64,000 nucleotides of DNA from Bacillus sp. M6-12. GTDB taxonomy: Bacteria; Bacillota; Bacilli; Bacillales; DSM-1321. A program made the translations under genes and the position numbers. The notes under the pieces were generated by a model. That model did not search any database, had not been told where the DNA came from, and saw only the letters and a program-made list of their open reading frames with translations. The number at the start of each line of letters is the position of its first letter. Positions within the stretch are counted from its first letter, which is position 1. The DNA is taken from positions 1 to 64,000 of the forward strand of contig NZ_PGVF01000008.1 of the NCBI RefSeq assembly GCF_002860285.1, in the 5' to 3' direction. Below are positions 9,172 through 17,237 of the stretch, piece by piece.

Positions 9172-9908
9172 GATTCATTCTCTTCCTTTGTCAGCTGGAT
9201 ATATAAATCATCAAGAGTTGCACCCGGCATCAAAAACTGCGACCTTAATTCCTCTAAATCACCTTTTGCACGGATTTCGCCATTATGCAAAATGATAAAT
9301 GAATCACAATAACGTTCAGCAGTTGCAAGAATATGGGTCGACATCAGGATGCCCGCACCATTTTCCTTCATCTTGTTCATTAAATCAAGAAGCGACTGAA
9401 TTCCAAGCGGATCAAGGCCGACAAAAGGCTCGTCAACGATATAAAGTGACGGCTGTACAAGAAACGCGCACATGATCATTACCTTTTGTTTCATCCCTTT
9501 AGAAAAATGGGCCGGAAACCACCCAAGCCGCTTCTCCATCCGAAACTCTTTTAACAGGACAGCCATCCGTTCCTGAAAAACGGTTTCCTCCAGGCCGTAC
9601 GCCATCGCGGTAAGCTTTAAATGCTCTTCAAGGGTTAGCTCATCATACAGGATTGGCGTTTCAGGGACATACGTAAATTCTCTTCGATAATCTTCAGGCT
9701 GTTCCATAAAGGTCTTGCCATTAATGATAATGCTGCCGTTTTTTGGTTCCATTAAACCGATAATATGTTTAATGGTTGTACTTTTTCCAGCCCCATTTAA
9801 CCCAATCAGGCCAACCAGCTCGTTTGGCTTTACGTCAAAGCTGATACCTTTTAGAACTGGCGTTTTCGTGTAGCCTCCGGACAAATTTTGTATTTGCAAT
9901 AAGGACAT
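9168..9908 (-). CDS. ecsA: ABC transporter ATP-binding protein EcsA
   Basis: A 246-residue ATPase. The Walker A motif GLNGAGKST lies near residues 36-44, the ABC signature is the degenerate FSKGMKQKV, Walker B is LYIVDEPFVGLD, and the switch His is in STHIL. It powers the EcsB permease. Gene order and overlap match B. subtilis ecsAB. It is divergent from hit, with about 630 bases between them; that gap holds a separate repeat-bearing unit at 10050-10445. Confidence 0.94.
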   Translation of the reverse strand: MSLLQIQNLSGGYTKTPVLKGISFDVKPNELVGLIGLNGAGKSTTIKHIIGLMEPKNGSIIINGKTFMEQPEDYRREFTYVPETPILYDELTLEEHLKLTAMAYGLEETVFQERMAVLLKEFRMEKRLGWFPAHFSKGMKQKVMIMCAFLVQPSLYIVDEPFVGLDPLGIQSLLDLMNKMKENGAGILMSTHILATAERYCDSFIILHNGEIRAKGDLEELRSQFLMPGATLDDLYIQLTKEENES

Positions 9909-10083
9909 ATCAAGGTTCCTTCCTTTAATTCATCTTTTTTTTATATTAACAAAAATTCCACCCGCGATATAGTAATCGTTATCGGGAATTCCATCTTTAA
10001 CCAGGTAAGTTTTCCTGACTATATGCTAATTATAAAAAAGAAGCAGGGAGCTTCCTACAAAGCAATTGATTTAAAATCAAATT

Positions 10084-10409
10084 GTGAATGGGGTGCCAGT
10101 TAAAGACCTATAACTGAAATATAAGCAGCTTCATTATTTAACGTCTCTATGCAAGGGGATGGTCATCTTGCGCTTAAAGGTTGAATTAGACATTCAAATA
10201 TAAAATCCCTTTTATAAACGGGGTGTTTGTAAAAGACCAATCAGATGCTTTATACGTTGTGAAACGATATAGAAGAGGAGATGGTCGCCTTGAATGTAAT
10301 TTCTCCAGAAGTGTCTCACCTGTATACACTCTAATGTGAATGAGGTGTTTGCTAAAGAGGAGAAACAGCCTGAAATAGAACGATGAAATTGAAGCCTCCC
10401 TCTTCCCTC
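10084..10409 (+). repeat. Tandem imperfect repeat unit (A-B-A-B-A) of unknown function
   Basis: Two short blocks alternate. Block A reads (G/A)GGTG..(G)TAAAGA and occurs at about 10084, 10214 and 10336. Block B reads GG(G/A)GATGGTC..CTTG and occurs at about 10155 and 10275. The period is 122 bases (130 for the first A-to-A step). Each block B looks like a Shine-Dalgarno sequence eight bases before a TTG, opening very short frames: 11 codons from 10168 (MRLKVELDIQI) and 14 codons from 10290 (MNVISPEVSHLYTL). A 38-codon frame from GTG 10223 overlaps the second. The unit ends at a strong terminator that no annotated gene needs, so it is probably transcribed. RNA or peptide function cannot be decided here. 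Confidence 0.6.
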
Positions 10410-10445
10410 AGCAGGATGCAACGATCGGTTGCATCCTGCTTTTTT
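10410..10445 (+). terminator. Strong terminator of the repeat unit, upstream of hit
   Basis: AGCAGGATGCAAC and GTTGCATCCTGCT form a 13-bp perfect stem with a 5-base loop and a T run on the plus strand only. It lies downstream of the divergent ecsA promoter region and upstream of hit, so it must serve transcription that starts within 9950-10400. Confidence 0.9.
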
Positions 10446-10537
10446 GTTGCTGTTGCCCTGTTCCCATTATGACTAAATTTCCATGCTATGGTAATATAAA
10501 GCTAATAAATTAATTTATGGAAAGGTGCTGTTTATTA

Positions 10538-10963
10538 ATGACAGATTGTATTTTCTGTAAGATTATTAATGGTGAAATTCCGGGTTCAAAGGTGTATGAA
10601 AATGAGCATGTGCTGGCTTTTCTCGATATCAGCCAGGTCACAAAAGGGCACACCCTTGTTATTCCAAAAATACATAAAGAAAATATTTATGAGCTTTCTC
10701 CTGAAATCGCAGGCCGTCTATTCGAAGCGGTTCCAAAAATTGCGAAGGCAATCCAAAAGGAATTCAAACCGGCTGGCCTGAATATTGTCAACAATAACGG
10801 CGAAGCTGCCGGACAAACCGTATTCCATTATCATATGCATCTATTGCCCCGCTATGGCGCAGGAGATGGATTCGGCGCCGTTTGGGAGACGCATACCAGC
10901 GACTACACACCCGAAACTTTTCAAAAAATGGCCGCTTCAATTTCCAGCCATATCGAGGAATAG
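10538..10963 (+). CDS. hit: HIT family hydrolase
   Basis: A 141-residue histidine-triad protein. It has the N-terminal zinc-binding pair CIFCKI, the GHTLVIPK strand, and the triad HYHMHLLPRY near residues 98-107. HIT enzymes split nucleoside phosphoramidates or dinucleotides and act as dimers in the cytoplasm. The start at 10538 (MTDCIF) gives the family N-terminus; the in-frame ATG at 10517 would add seven unusual residues. AAAGGTG precedes it at a rather long spacing. The position, divergent from ecsAB and upstream of serC, is the same as in B. subtilis. Confidence 0.93.
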   Translation: MTDCIFCKIINGEIPGSKVYENEHVLAFLDISQVTKGHTLVIPKIHKENIYELSPEIAGRLFEAVPKIAKAIQKEFKPAGLNIVNNNGEAAGQTVFHYHMHLLPRYGAGDGFGAVWETHTSDYTPETFQKMAASISSHIEE

Positions 10964-11076
10964 TTCAAAAATAAATAAAATTTCAAAAATAACTCCCCAA
11001 TATTAAAGCGTTTCTGTTAAGATAGAAACAATTATTTTTACACTTTAATGCAGTACCGTATAGGGAGGGAATTTTT

Positions 11077-12183
11077 TTGAAACGAGCATACAATTTTAAC
11101 GCTGGCCCTGCGGCATTGCCTGAGGCAGTATTGGCTAAAGCCCATGAGGAATGGCTCAATATCAATGGATCAGGTATGTCTGTAATGGAAATAAGCCACC
11201 GAAGCAAGGATTTTGAAACAATCATTAATCGATCTAAAAGCCTGCTAATTGAATTGATGGAAATTCCTGAGGATTATGAGGTGTTATTTTTGCAGGGAGG
11301 TGCAAGCCTGCAATTTTCCATGATCCCAATGAATTTACTCAAAAAGGGAAAGACAGCAAGCTATGTGTTAACCGGTTCCTGGTCTGAGAAAGCATTAAAA
11401 GAAGCACAAAAAATCGGTAGCTGCGAGGTTTCCGCTTCCGCTAAGGAAACCAATTACTCAACAATCCCAGCCGTCGGTGAGATTAAGGCTGCTAAGGATG
11501 CCGCCTACCTGCATATTACAAGCAATAATACAATATTCGGCACCCAGTGGAAAAACTATCCTGAAGCAACAGAGATTCCTGTTATTGCTGACATGTCCAG
11601 TGACATACTTAGCAAAAAGGTTGATGTGAGCAAGTTCGGGCTAATTTACGCCGGAGCTCAAAAGAACCTGGGCCCATCAGGTGTGACAGTGGTAATCATC
11701 CGAAAAGATTTAATCCATAAGGATCCTTCCCTGCCAACCATGCTTTCTTACCAGACACATGCTGACAACAATTCCTTATATAATACACCGCCTACTATGT
11801 CTATTTATCTGTTGTCTCTTGTTCTTCAGTGGGTTAAGGACCTAGGCGGTGTAGAAGCGATTGAAAGGCTGAATGAGCAAAAAGCAGCTCTCCTGTATAA
11901 GACCATTGAAGAGAGTGACGGGTTCTACAAGGGCCACGCCCGTAAAGACAGCCGTTCCCTTATGAATGTAACCTTCACTCTAGAGAATGATGAGCTCACC
12001 AAGCAATTCCTCTCCCAAGCGAAGGAAGCAGGCTTTGTCGGATTGAACGGCCACCGTTCTGTCGGCGGGTGCCGGGCATCCATTTATAACGCTGTCCCGC
12101 TTGACCATTGTGAGCAGCTTGCTTCGTTCATGAAGAAATTCCAGGCTGCATATGCACATGAAGCATCCGGACAAACAGTATAA
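11077..12183 (+). CDS. serC: Phosphoserine aminotransferase SerC
   Basis: A 368-residue PLP enzyme of class V. It transfers an amino group from glutamate to 3-phosphohydroxypyruvate in serine synthesis. Recognised parts are the N-terminal NFNAGPAALP, SHRSKDF, FLQGGASLQF, the Schiff-base lysine in YAGAQKNLGPSG (about residue 196) and the C-terminal GHRSVGGCRASIYNA, which binds phosphate. The start is TTG, six bases after GGGAGGGA, and gives the normal family N-terminus. trpP follows on the same strand but has its own promoter and TRAP site, so the two are probably regulated apart. Confidence 0.96.
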   Translation: MKRAYNFNAGPAALPEAVLAKAHEEWLNINGSGMSVMEISHRSKDFETIINRSKSLLIELMEIPEDYEVLFLQGGASLQFSMIPMNLLKKGKTASYVLTGSWSEKALKEAQKIGSCEVSASAKETNYSTIPAVGEIKAAKDAAYLHITSNNTIFGTQWKNYPEATEIPVIADMSSDILSKKVDVSKFGLIYAGAQKNLGPSGVTVVIIRKDLIHKDPSLPTMLSYQTHADNNSLYNTPPTMSIYLLSLVLQWVKDLGGVEAIERLNEQKAALLYKTIEESDGFYKGHARKDSRSLMNVTFTLENDELTKQFLSQAKEAGFVGLNGHRSVGGCRASIYNAVPLDHCEQLASFMKKFQAAYAHEASGQTV

Positions 12184-12202
12184 TCGCTATAAAAATAAAT
12201 GC

Positions 12203-12231
12203 TTCAAAATATACAGCAGCCATGATATACT
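12203..12231 (+). promoter_or_regulatory. Candidate sigma-A promoter of trpP
   Basis: TTCAAA at 12203-12208 and TATACT at 12226-12231 are separated by 17 bases. Transcription would start near 12238, placing the TRAP site about 50 bases into the transcript. Confidence 0.6.
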
Positions 12232-12287
12232 AATAAAAAGCTTTTCGCGGCAGGCAATTAGTGCACTGTCGGAGGGGCTTTCAGATT

Positions 12288-12315
12288 TAGCTGAGCATAG
12301 AAGAGGAGAGATGAG
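12288..12315 (+). promoter_or_regulatory. TRAP (MtrB) binding site over the trpP ribosome site
   Basis: Six NAG triplets occur in strict 5-base register: TAG 12288, GAG 12293, TAG 12298, GAG 12303, GAG 12308 and GAG 12313, each separated by two bases. The run covers the Shine-Dalgarno and stops two bases before the trpP ATG. TRAP binds GAG/UAG repeats with 2-base spacers when loaded with tryptophan, so this site should block trpP translation at high tryptophan, as is known for B. subtilis trpP (yhaG). Confidence 0.93.
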
Positions 12316-12317
12316 AA

Positions 12318-12851
12318 ATGAATACGAAAACACTGGTATCTTTATCACTTTTAATTGGGATAGGTGCAGCGCTTCACATGTTTGTTCCCGGGTTCTTTAT
12401 GGGGATGAAGCCTGATATGATGCTGATCATGACCTTTTTAGGTGTGATACTGTTTCCAGAAAAAAAGAATGTACTGTTATTAGGGCTGGCGAGCGGTATT
12501 ATTTCCGCATTGACCACATCGTTCCCTGGAGGGTTTCTGCCGAATATTATTGATAAATTCTTTACAGCGTTTATCTTTTTCTTCCTTTTACTGGCAGTTA
12601 ATAAGTTCAAACACTCCCTTATCAGTGTGGGCGCATTAACAGCAATTGGCACTATTATTTCAGGCATTATCTTTTTAGGCTCTGCCTACTATCTCGTTGG
12701 GCTTCCAGGTCCGTTCGTAGGATTATTTGCGGCGGTTGTCCTTCCGGCAGCGGCGTTTAACACAGTCGCGATGGTTATTATTTACCCAATCGCCGGGGGA
12801 ATTGTAAAAAAATCAAACCTTGCATCCAACGTTTCGCATCAACATAGCTGA
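12318..12851 (+). CDS. trpP: Tryptophan transporter TrpP
   Basis: A 177-residue membrane protein with five or six hydrophobic segments and the family blocks FFMGMKPDMMLIMTFLGVILFPEKKN and TTSFPGGFLPNIIDK. It is the probable tryptophan uptake protein (YhaG), acting in the cytoplasmic membrane. The ATG at 12318 sits directly behind a run of TRAP triplets, which fixes both the start and the mode of control. A terminator at 12910-12950 ends the transcript. Confidence 0.94.
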   Translation: MNTKTLVSLSLLIGIGAALHMFVPGFFMGMKPDMMLIMTFLGVILFPEKKNVLLLGLASGIISALTTSFPGGFLPNIIDKFFTAFIFFFLLLAVNKFKHSLISVGALTAIGTIISGIIFLGSAYYLVGLPGPFVGLFAAVVLPAAAFNTVAMVIIYPIAGGIVKKSNLASNVSHQHS

Positions 12852-12909
12852 CGCTTTGCCGATACTGGCAAGCTGATTAAAATATCATAGAAAATTCATT
12901 ACAAAAAGG

Positions 12910-12950
12910 GATAGAAAAAGCGGTGAAAACTGCTCTTCTATCTTTTTTTT
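12910..12950 (+). terminator. Terminator after trpP
   Basis: GATAGAAAAAGC pairs imperfectly with GCTCTTCTATC, followed by eight T residues. Confidence 0.85.
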
Positions 12951-12990
12951 GATCTCTAATATCCTAAGTCACAGAAACTTTTTTTAATAT

Positions 12991-13845
12991 TTATCGTGGA
13001 TCTATAACCCAACGATCGGGAATCTTCAGGGAAGCCGGTAATTTAGTTTTTATATCTCCCTTAGCCGAGTTAACTTGGGCTTGAGTAAGAAAGATACTGC
13101 CGGTGAGATCCGCCCCGCTTAAATTAGCGTCCCGAAGGTCCGCACCGATAAGATCAGCAGCTCTCATGTCAGCTTCTCTTAGGTCGGAGGCTATTAGCAA
13201 CGCTCCTCTTAAGTTAGATCCTCTTAGGTCAGCTCCCCTTAAATTTGCACCGATAAGGTCACTTCCTCTTCCTGCTTTTGTCTGTTTATTTTTCTGCCGA
13301 ACAGCCTTTCCTCTTACCAGCTCACTTGTACGTAAAAGCAATTCATTTACAATCGTTCTGTGAGCCGGTACATTAAGGTTTAAGATACCCTCCGGACTTA
13401 GATTAGTGAGATATTCCGTTTCTTTTATTGCAGCTTGCAGATCTTTATATATAGGTTGAGCATCCTTTAGAGTCAGTGCTTCATTTAGGTAGCACAGCAT
13501 TTCCTGCAGCTGCTGGACAATGGGAAATACCTCAAACATTTCCTTAGCCGACGATGGGTTATCCCGCCAGTTGTTTCCACCATAGATTACTTGAGATACC
13601 TTTTGGCCTGCCCCAAAGCATTCATATACAGTACAGCCTCGAAACCCTTTATTTCTTAGATCTTTATGTATGCCGCAGCGATAATCTGATTGCAGGTTCG
13701 GACAGGGAGTTCCCCCATCCTTATCGAATGCAAAATCAGCAGATTTTAAATAAGGTAAAGACACACAGCACAATCCAAAACATTTTTCACAATCTGCGCT
13801 TAAATGTTTAAGAGCATTCCCGTTAATCGTTATCTGACTAGACAA
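12991..13845 (-). CDS. Cys-rich domain plus pentapeptide-repeat protein
   Basis: A 284-residue two-part protein. Residues 1-75 are Cys-rich (CEKCFGLCC, CPNL, CGIH, GCTVYECFG), which suggests a metal-binding domain of the YkgJ-like kind. Residues about 195-255 contain consecutive A(D/N)LRG-type pentapeptide repeats (GANLRGADLRGSNLRGALL...), which fold as a right-handed beta-helix. The middle is helical. Pentapeptide proteins are found in several spore formers, but I know no function for this architecture. It stands alone on the minus strand, inserted between trpP and the yhaH/hpr pair, and is convergent with trpP. Confidence 0.85.
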   Translation of the reverse strand: MSSQITINGNALKHLSADCEKCFGLCCVSLPYLKSADFAFDKDGGTPCPNLQSDYRCGIHKDLRNKGFRGCTVYECFGAGQKVSQVIYGGNNWRDNPSSAKEMFEVFPIVQQLQEMLCYLNEALTLKDAQPIYKDLQAAIKETEYLTNLSPEGILNLNVPAHRTIVNELLLRTSELVRGKAVRQKNKQTKAGRGSDLIGANLRGADLRGSNLRGALLIASDLREADMRAADLIGADLRDANLSGADLTGSIFLTQAQVNSAKGDIKTKLPASLKIPDRWVIDPR

Positions 13846-14066
13846 TACTTACACTTCCTCTAAGTTTACTGAACGTTCTGTTACCAGCTGGCAGACAATA
13901 CTCCCTTATATGTTCTATTTTTACTGTTACGTATGAATTTGTAAATATATAATTGAGTTTAGTAATCATAGCTTATGAGAATAAAAAAAAGAGATCGCCA
14001 GGCCAAATAGTGATCCCCTTCAGGTTAAAAAATATGGGTTAGAATGAATGCAATGGTCTTATCTGA

Positions 14067-14258
14067 TTATTTAGAGAAATGGATCAATAAAGCTATGATC
14101 AGCAGGAGTATCCCTCCTGTTCCGAGAAAACCTGCTCTTTTTCTTTGCAGCTTTTTGGGCGGATATATGCCTGGCCTCCCCGCTGATAATAAATAATGAA
14201 TCATTCCTGCAAAAAGGAGAAAACATAAACTTAATAATACATATTCTACTGAAGCCAG
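14067..14258 (-). CDS. Small membrane protein, apparent CTG start
   Basis: A 63-codon frame encodes two hydrophobic segments, EYVLLSLCFLLFAGMIHYLL and GTGGILLLIIALLIHF, separated by a basic Pro/Lys/Arg-rich loop (GRPGIYPPKKLQRKRAG). AAAGGAGG lies about nine bases before a CTG at 14258, and no ATG, GTG or TTG in frame fits that ribosome site, so CTG is my best start. The overlapping ATG frame ends after ten codons. I do not recognise the family. The clean two-helix hairpin supports a real gene. Confidence 0.55.
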   Translation of the reverse strand: MASVEYVLLSLCFLLFAGMIHYLLSAGRPGIYPPKKLQRKRAGFLGTGGILLLIIALLIHFSK

Positions 14259-14552
14259 AGCAGCACCCTCCTTTTCATTTTAGACAAGTATATGCCGGCA
14301 GGCTGACTTGTATACCGGAACCCCGCTTTTTGGACACTGGAGGTGTTCAAGCTATTTTTATATATTAAAAAAGGATGAATTCATGTTTGAGAAAAAATTT
14401 TTGTGATATAAAAACTAAAGAGTAATGAATTTTACTTATCTTCATTTTTGATGATTACCTCAGCACCACCTTTTTTACATCAGATATAAAAGGATTTTTT
14501 AATTATTTGTAGAAAGACTAAACAAATGACTTTGAATGAGGTGACCAAATTT

Positions 14553-14951
14553 ATGAAAACAAGATCTTTATTATTCGGTTTTGTCGCTGGTACATTAGTT
14601 GCAGGTGCCGCTGTCCTTCTTTCCGCACCATCCTCCGGAAGAGAACTGCGCGACCGGATTAAATTTAGCAAAGATGAAGCCCTCGACATCCTGCTTGAAA
14701 TCAAGGCTCGTGCCGCAGAGCTTAAGAATGATACCGTTTACGCAACAAAGGCAAGCAAAGAAACAATTAATCAATTCATAACTGAGGTAAAAGCCCGCAT
14801 TGAATATTGGAGACTTGAAATTGAGCCTCACAAAAACGAAATTTCCAGCCAAATTCAAGAAATTGAGTCTGCGGTTGGAGAACTGGAGGGAATTGTAGCA
14901 AGCTCTCCCATTACTCAAAAAATGGAAAATAAGGACCAGAATAACCAGTAA
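14553..14951 (+). CDS. yhaH: YtxH domain protein (YhaH-like)
   Basis: A 132-residue protein with one N-terminal membrane segment (SLLFGFVAGTLVAGAAVLLSA) followed directly by a short Ser/Gly/Arg turn and a long acidic and basic helical tail, the standard YtxH layout. It is probably an inner-membrane protein with a cytoplasmic coiled tail. In B. subtilis yhaH lies between trpP and hpr, as here. The ATG at 14553 follows GAGGTGA by eight bases; the ATG at 14526 would place nine extra residues before the membrane segment. A terminator separates it from hpr. Confidence 0.87.
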   Translation: MKTRSLLFGFVAGTLVAGAAVLLSAPSSGRELRDRIKFSKDEALDILLEIKARAAELKNDTVYATKASKETINQFITEVKARIEYWRLEIEPHKNEISSQIQEIESAVGELEGIVASSPITQKMENKDQNNQ

Positions 14952-14959
14952 TTTTTTGG

Positions 14960-15004
14960 ATGCGCAGCCAGGCTAGCTGAATCAGCCTCTGCGCATATTT
15001 TTTT
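14960..15004 (+). terminator. Terminator after yhaH
   Basis: ATGCGCAG..GGCT pairs with AGCC.CTGCGCAT, followed by seven T residues. Confidence 0.88.
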
Positions 15005-15130
15005 CATTTTTTTCAAATAGAACAGAGGATAAAAAAATTTCTAAAAATTTTGCAAATTTTTATCTTTATTAATTTTTATTTTATTGTCATAATAAATGTA
15101 TTAGAATTTTTTTAGGTAGGTGAGACTTGT

Positions 15131-15709
15131 ATGCAAGAAAAAAACTATACTATGAAAGAAGCTATGCTTTTCAGCCAAAGGGTGGCTCAACTGAGCAAAG
15201 CTTTATGGAAATCTGTTGAGAAAGATTGGCAGCAATGGATTAAGCCATATGACCTGAATATAAATGAGCATCATATTTTATGGATCGCTTATCATTTGAA
15301 CGGCGCTTCCATTTCTGATGTAGCAAAATTCGGTGTTATGCATGTTTCTACGGCGTTTAATTTCTCAAAAAAGCTGGAAGAAAGAAAATTGCTCAATTTT
15401 TCAAAAAAGGAAGATGACAAACGGAATACGTATATCAAAATTACCGATGAGGGTGAGAAAATTTTACTTTCCCTAATGGAAACCTATGATCCTGGCAAAA
15501 ATGCTGCATTTACTGGTGCCCTTCCACTTAGGGAGCTATATGGTAAATTTCCTGATATGATTGAAATGATGGCAGTCATCAGAAATATATATGGCGAGGA
15601 TTTTATGGAGATTTTTGAACGATCCTTTTCCAACATAGATAGTGAATTTACTGTAGAGGAAGGCCGCCTTTCCAAAAAGAAAGCTTCTAAAGAGGCAGAG
15701 CCTGTATAA
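15131..15709 (+). CDS. hpr: Transcriptional regulator Hpr (ScoC), MarR family
   Basis: A 192-residue winged-helix MarR-type regulator that matches B. subtilis Hpr/ScoC over long blocks, including [55 protein letters not shown] and DDKRNTY. ScoC represses protease, peptide-permease and sporulation genes in the transition state. The recognition helix ([18 protein letters not shown]) is intact. The C-terminal tail is shorter than in B. subtilis and ends in a Lys/Glu-rich stretch. The ATG at 15131 follows TAGGTAGGTGAG. Confidence 0.95.
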   Translation: MQEKNYTMKEAMLFSQRVAQLSKALWKSVEKDWQQWIKPYDLNINEHHILWIAYHLNGASISDVAKFGVMHVSTAFNFSKKLEERKLLNFSKKEDDKRNTYIKITDEGEKILLSLMETYDPGKNAAFTGALPLRELYGKFPDMIEMMAVIRNIYGEDFMEIFERSFSNIDSEFTVEEGRLSKKKASKEAEPV

Positions 15710-15784
15710 ATTCACTTTTAACCATCAAGGACACATCCGATAGACAGTTCTCCAGATAATCAAGCTTTCCTTACCAACATCAAG

Positions 15785-15817
15785 AAGCGGAAAAGTGAAG
15801 TGCGCCCTCCGCTTTTT
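15785..15817 (+). terminator. Terminator after hpr
   Basis: AAGCGGA pairs with TCCGCTT around a 16-base loop, followed by a T run. Confidence 0.7.
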
Positions 15818-16318
15818 GCTTTTCATTCGTCTATGTTCAAATCTTCACAGAAGTCCATACTCCCAAACCATTGCATGAAAATAAGAATAAGCTGTTAGCA
15901 CATGCTATCAAAAATAAGGGTGGTGAAAGCAAAACTTAGCGATACAACTTCCTAAGTAATTTTACATTTAAATATCAATTAGTTTTTCTTTACAAAACAA
16001 TCGGCACAGATCCGCTCCTTTTCCATAGAAAAAAACCTCATTAATTTTCTGAAACCTATTTCCGTCCCATTCCAGGGCCACACTAATTTATAGGATCTGC
16101 ACCCAGCATATTGGAAGGGTAAGTTCCTTACAGTACCTGTTTAAATTCCTGATCTCTCTAAAAATACAAAAAGCAGCAAAGCAGAACTGCCTGGGTAATA
16201 TTAAAGGTCGAAAGGTTCAGATAAGCTTGCAATTCAATAACCTAAGTACTATCTTTTTTTTCGATAATTTGGTATCGTAAATGAATACAAGATTGGTTTA
16301 GATAAGGAGGGATTCAGG
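15818..16318. other. Intergenic stretch with a repeat fragment
   Basis: About 500 bases without a convincing gene. Positions 15997-16032 (ACAATCGGC, then CAG, TCCGC and CTTTTCCATA) match 60720-60756 closely and look like a fragment of the same dispersed repeat family. Nothing else is recognised. Confidence 0.55.
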
Positions 16319-16501
16319 GTGATCTCACTATTTTTTATTCTTTTTTCAGGTGCGATTCTTTACAACATTAATAAAATGACAAATATATTATGCATCCAAA
16401 AAGAGATTCCTGAAGACCGGCAGCCAAAGGTTTTTCGTACAATAAATATCTTGATTACCATTTTATTATTATCCTCTTATGTTGAAATATCATTCTCATA
16501 A
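16319..16501 (+). CDS. Small two-helix membrane protein, unknown
   Basis: A 60-residue protein with a hydrophobic N-terminus (ISLFFILFSGAILYNI) and a hydrophobic C-terminus (TINILITILLLSSYVEI), linked by a charged loop. The GTG at 16319 follows AAGGAGGGATTCAGG at good spacing, which supports translation. It lies between hpr and prsA, where B. subtilis has other small genes (yhaI, yhaK), but I cannot equate it with any of them. Confidence 0.65.
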   Translation: MISLFFILFSGAILYNINKMTNILCIQKEIPEDRQPKVFRTINILITILLLSSYVEISFS

Positions 16502-16616
16502 TCTTACATCCTTATTGTACGTGTGCAAAAGCGCAATCGCCCGGCAGCTTATTCCGCAAGAGATTTAAGTTGCTGGTCTGATTGCATTACAAAGCCGTTC
16601 ATGTTCTTCAAATATT

Positions 16617-16647
16617 AAAAAAGGTGAAGCCTGTGCTTCACCTTTTT
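16617..16647. terminator. Bidirectional terminator beside yjcZ-like gene 1
   Basis: AAGGTGAAGC and GCTTCACCTT form a 10-bp stem with a 4-base loop and T runs on both strands. Confidence 0.88.
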
Positions 16648-16662
16648 GATTATAAGTGGCTT

Positions 16663-16746
16663 TTATAGCCAGGCAGCTCCAATGATAACTAATAGGATGA
16701 ATAGAACCACAATTAAGGCAAAGCCACCGCCGTGTCCTCCAGACAT
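16663..16746 (-). CDS. YjcZ-family sporulation miniprotein 1 (27 aa)
   Basis: A 27-residue peptide that starts MSGGHGGGFALIVVLFILL and ends in VIIGAAWL: a Gly/His-rich head, then one membrane helix. This is the usual form of the short YjcZ/YSIRK-less 'sporulation protein YjcZ' peptides that occur in several copies in Bacillaceae. GAGATAGGGGGGGAATTT precedes the ATG, a G-rich ribosome site at good spacing. A terminator lies just downstream. Confidence 0.88.
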   Translation of the reverse strand: MSGGHGGGFALIVVLFILLVIIGAAWL

Positions 16747-16955
16747 AAATTCCCCCCCCTATCTCGATGAACCTGCCAGCTGTGTCAGCCGCCGGGTTCT
16801 TTCCTAATATATACCTGCCATTCTTCGCAAGTGTTTTGATTTCAGGCATTACCTTTTTTGCAGTTCCAAAAAAAGCTGTTCCTTATTAAAAAGAACCCTG
16901 CTCCTATTGACTACATGCGGGAATAAAAGGAATCGGCCTTCAAAGTTTTAGTTTT

Positions 16956-17042
16956 TTACCAGCAGAATGCCGCACCTACGATAACTAACAAGATGAACAG
17001 TACTACCAATAACGCAAAACCATTGTTATGACCATCACTCAT
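16956..17042 (-). CDS. YjcZ-family sporulation miniprotein 2 (28 aa)
   Basis: A 28-residue paralogue of the peptide at 16663-16746. It starts MSDGHNNGFALLVVLFILLV and ends in GAAFCW. AAAGGAGGAATGAACA precedes the ATG. Upstream on the minus strand is a sigma-K-like promoter, which agrees with late mother-cell expression expected for this family. A single membrane helix implies insertion in a spore membrane; no function is known. Confidence 0.88.
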   Translation of the reverse strand: MSDGHNNGFALLVVLFILLVIVGAAFCW

Positions 17043-17071
17043 TGTTCATTCCTCCTTTAGTAACTTCGATT

Positions 17072-17101
17072 TATCATATGTTGCAGATTGAAAATTGGGT
17101 A
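17072..17101 (-). promoter_or_regulatory. Candidate sigma-K promoter for yjcZ-like gene 2
   Basis: On the minus strand TACC (17098-17101) is followed after 17 bases by CATATGATA (17072-17080), which fits the sigma-K -10 consensus CATANNNTA. It lies 30 bases before the start codon. Confidence 0.6.
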
Positions 17102-17237
17102 GGTCATTCACCTATTTTTTCGAATAATCCAAAAAGAATTTGCCAACATATTTTTTGCCTATTATCCTTTTTATGTTATAGTAGGACTTGTGGATTTAAA
17201 GAAGCCCCACGAATTTACTAAACAGGAGTTGTTTGGC

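Noticed and set aside
10084-10409. T-box or known riboswitch between ecsA and hit
   Set aside because: No T-box AGGGUGGNACCGCG-type motif and no known aptamer signature is seen; the blocks repeat in tandem, unlike a riboswitch, and the unit is terminated before hit.
10212-10421. 69-codon minus-strand frame across the tandem-repeat unit
   Set aside because: It lies antisense to the unit and its terminator, and shows no ribosome site or domain.
12152-12415. 87-codon frame over the trpP leader
   Set aside because: It overlaps serC, the trpP promoter and the TRAP site in another frame; no support.
13967-13975. CATAGCTTA box resembling a sigma-K -10
   Set aside because: No AC-type -35 at 16-17 bases, and no gene follows on that strand.
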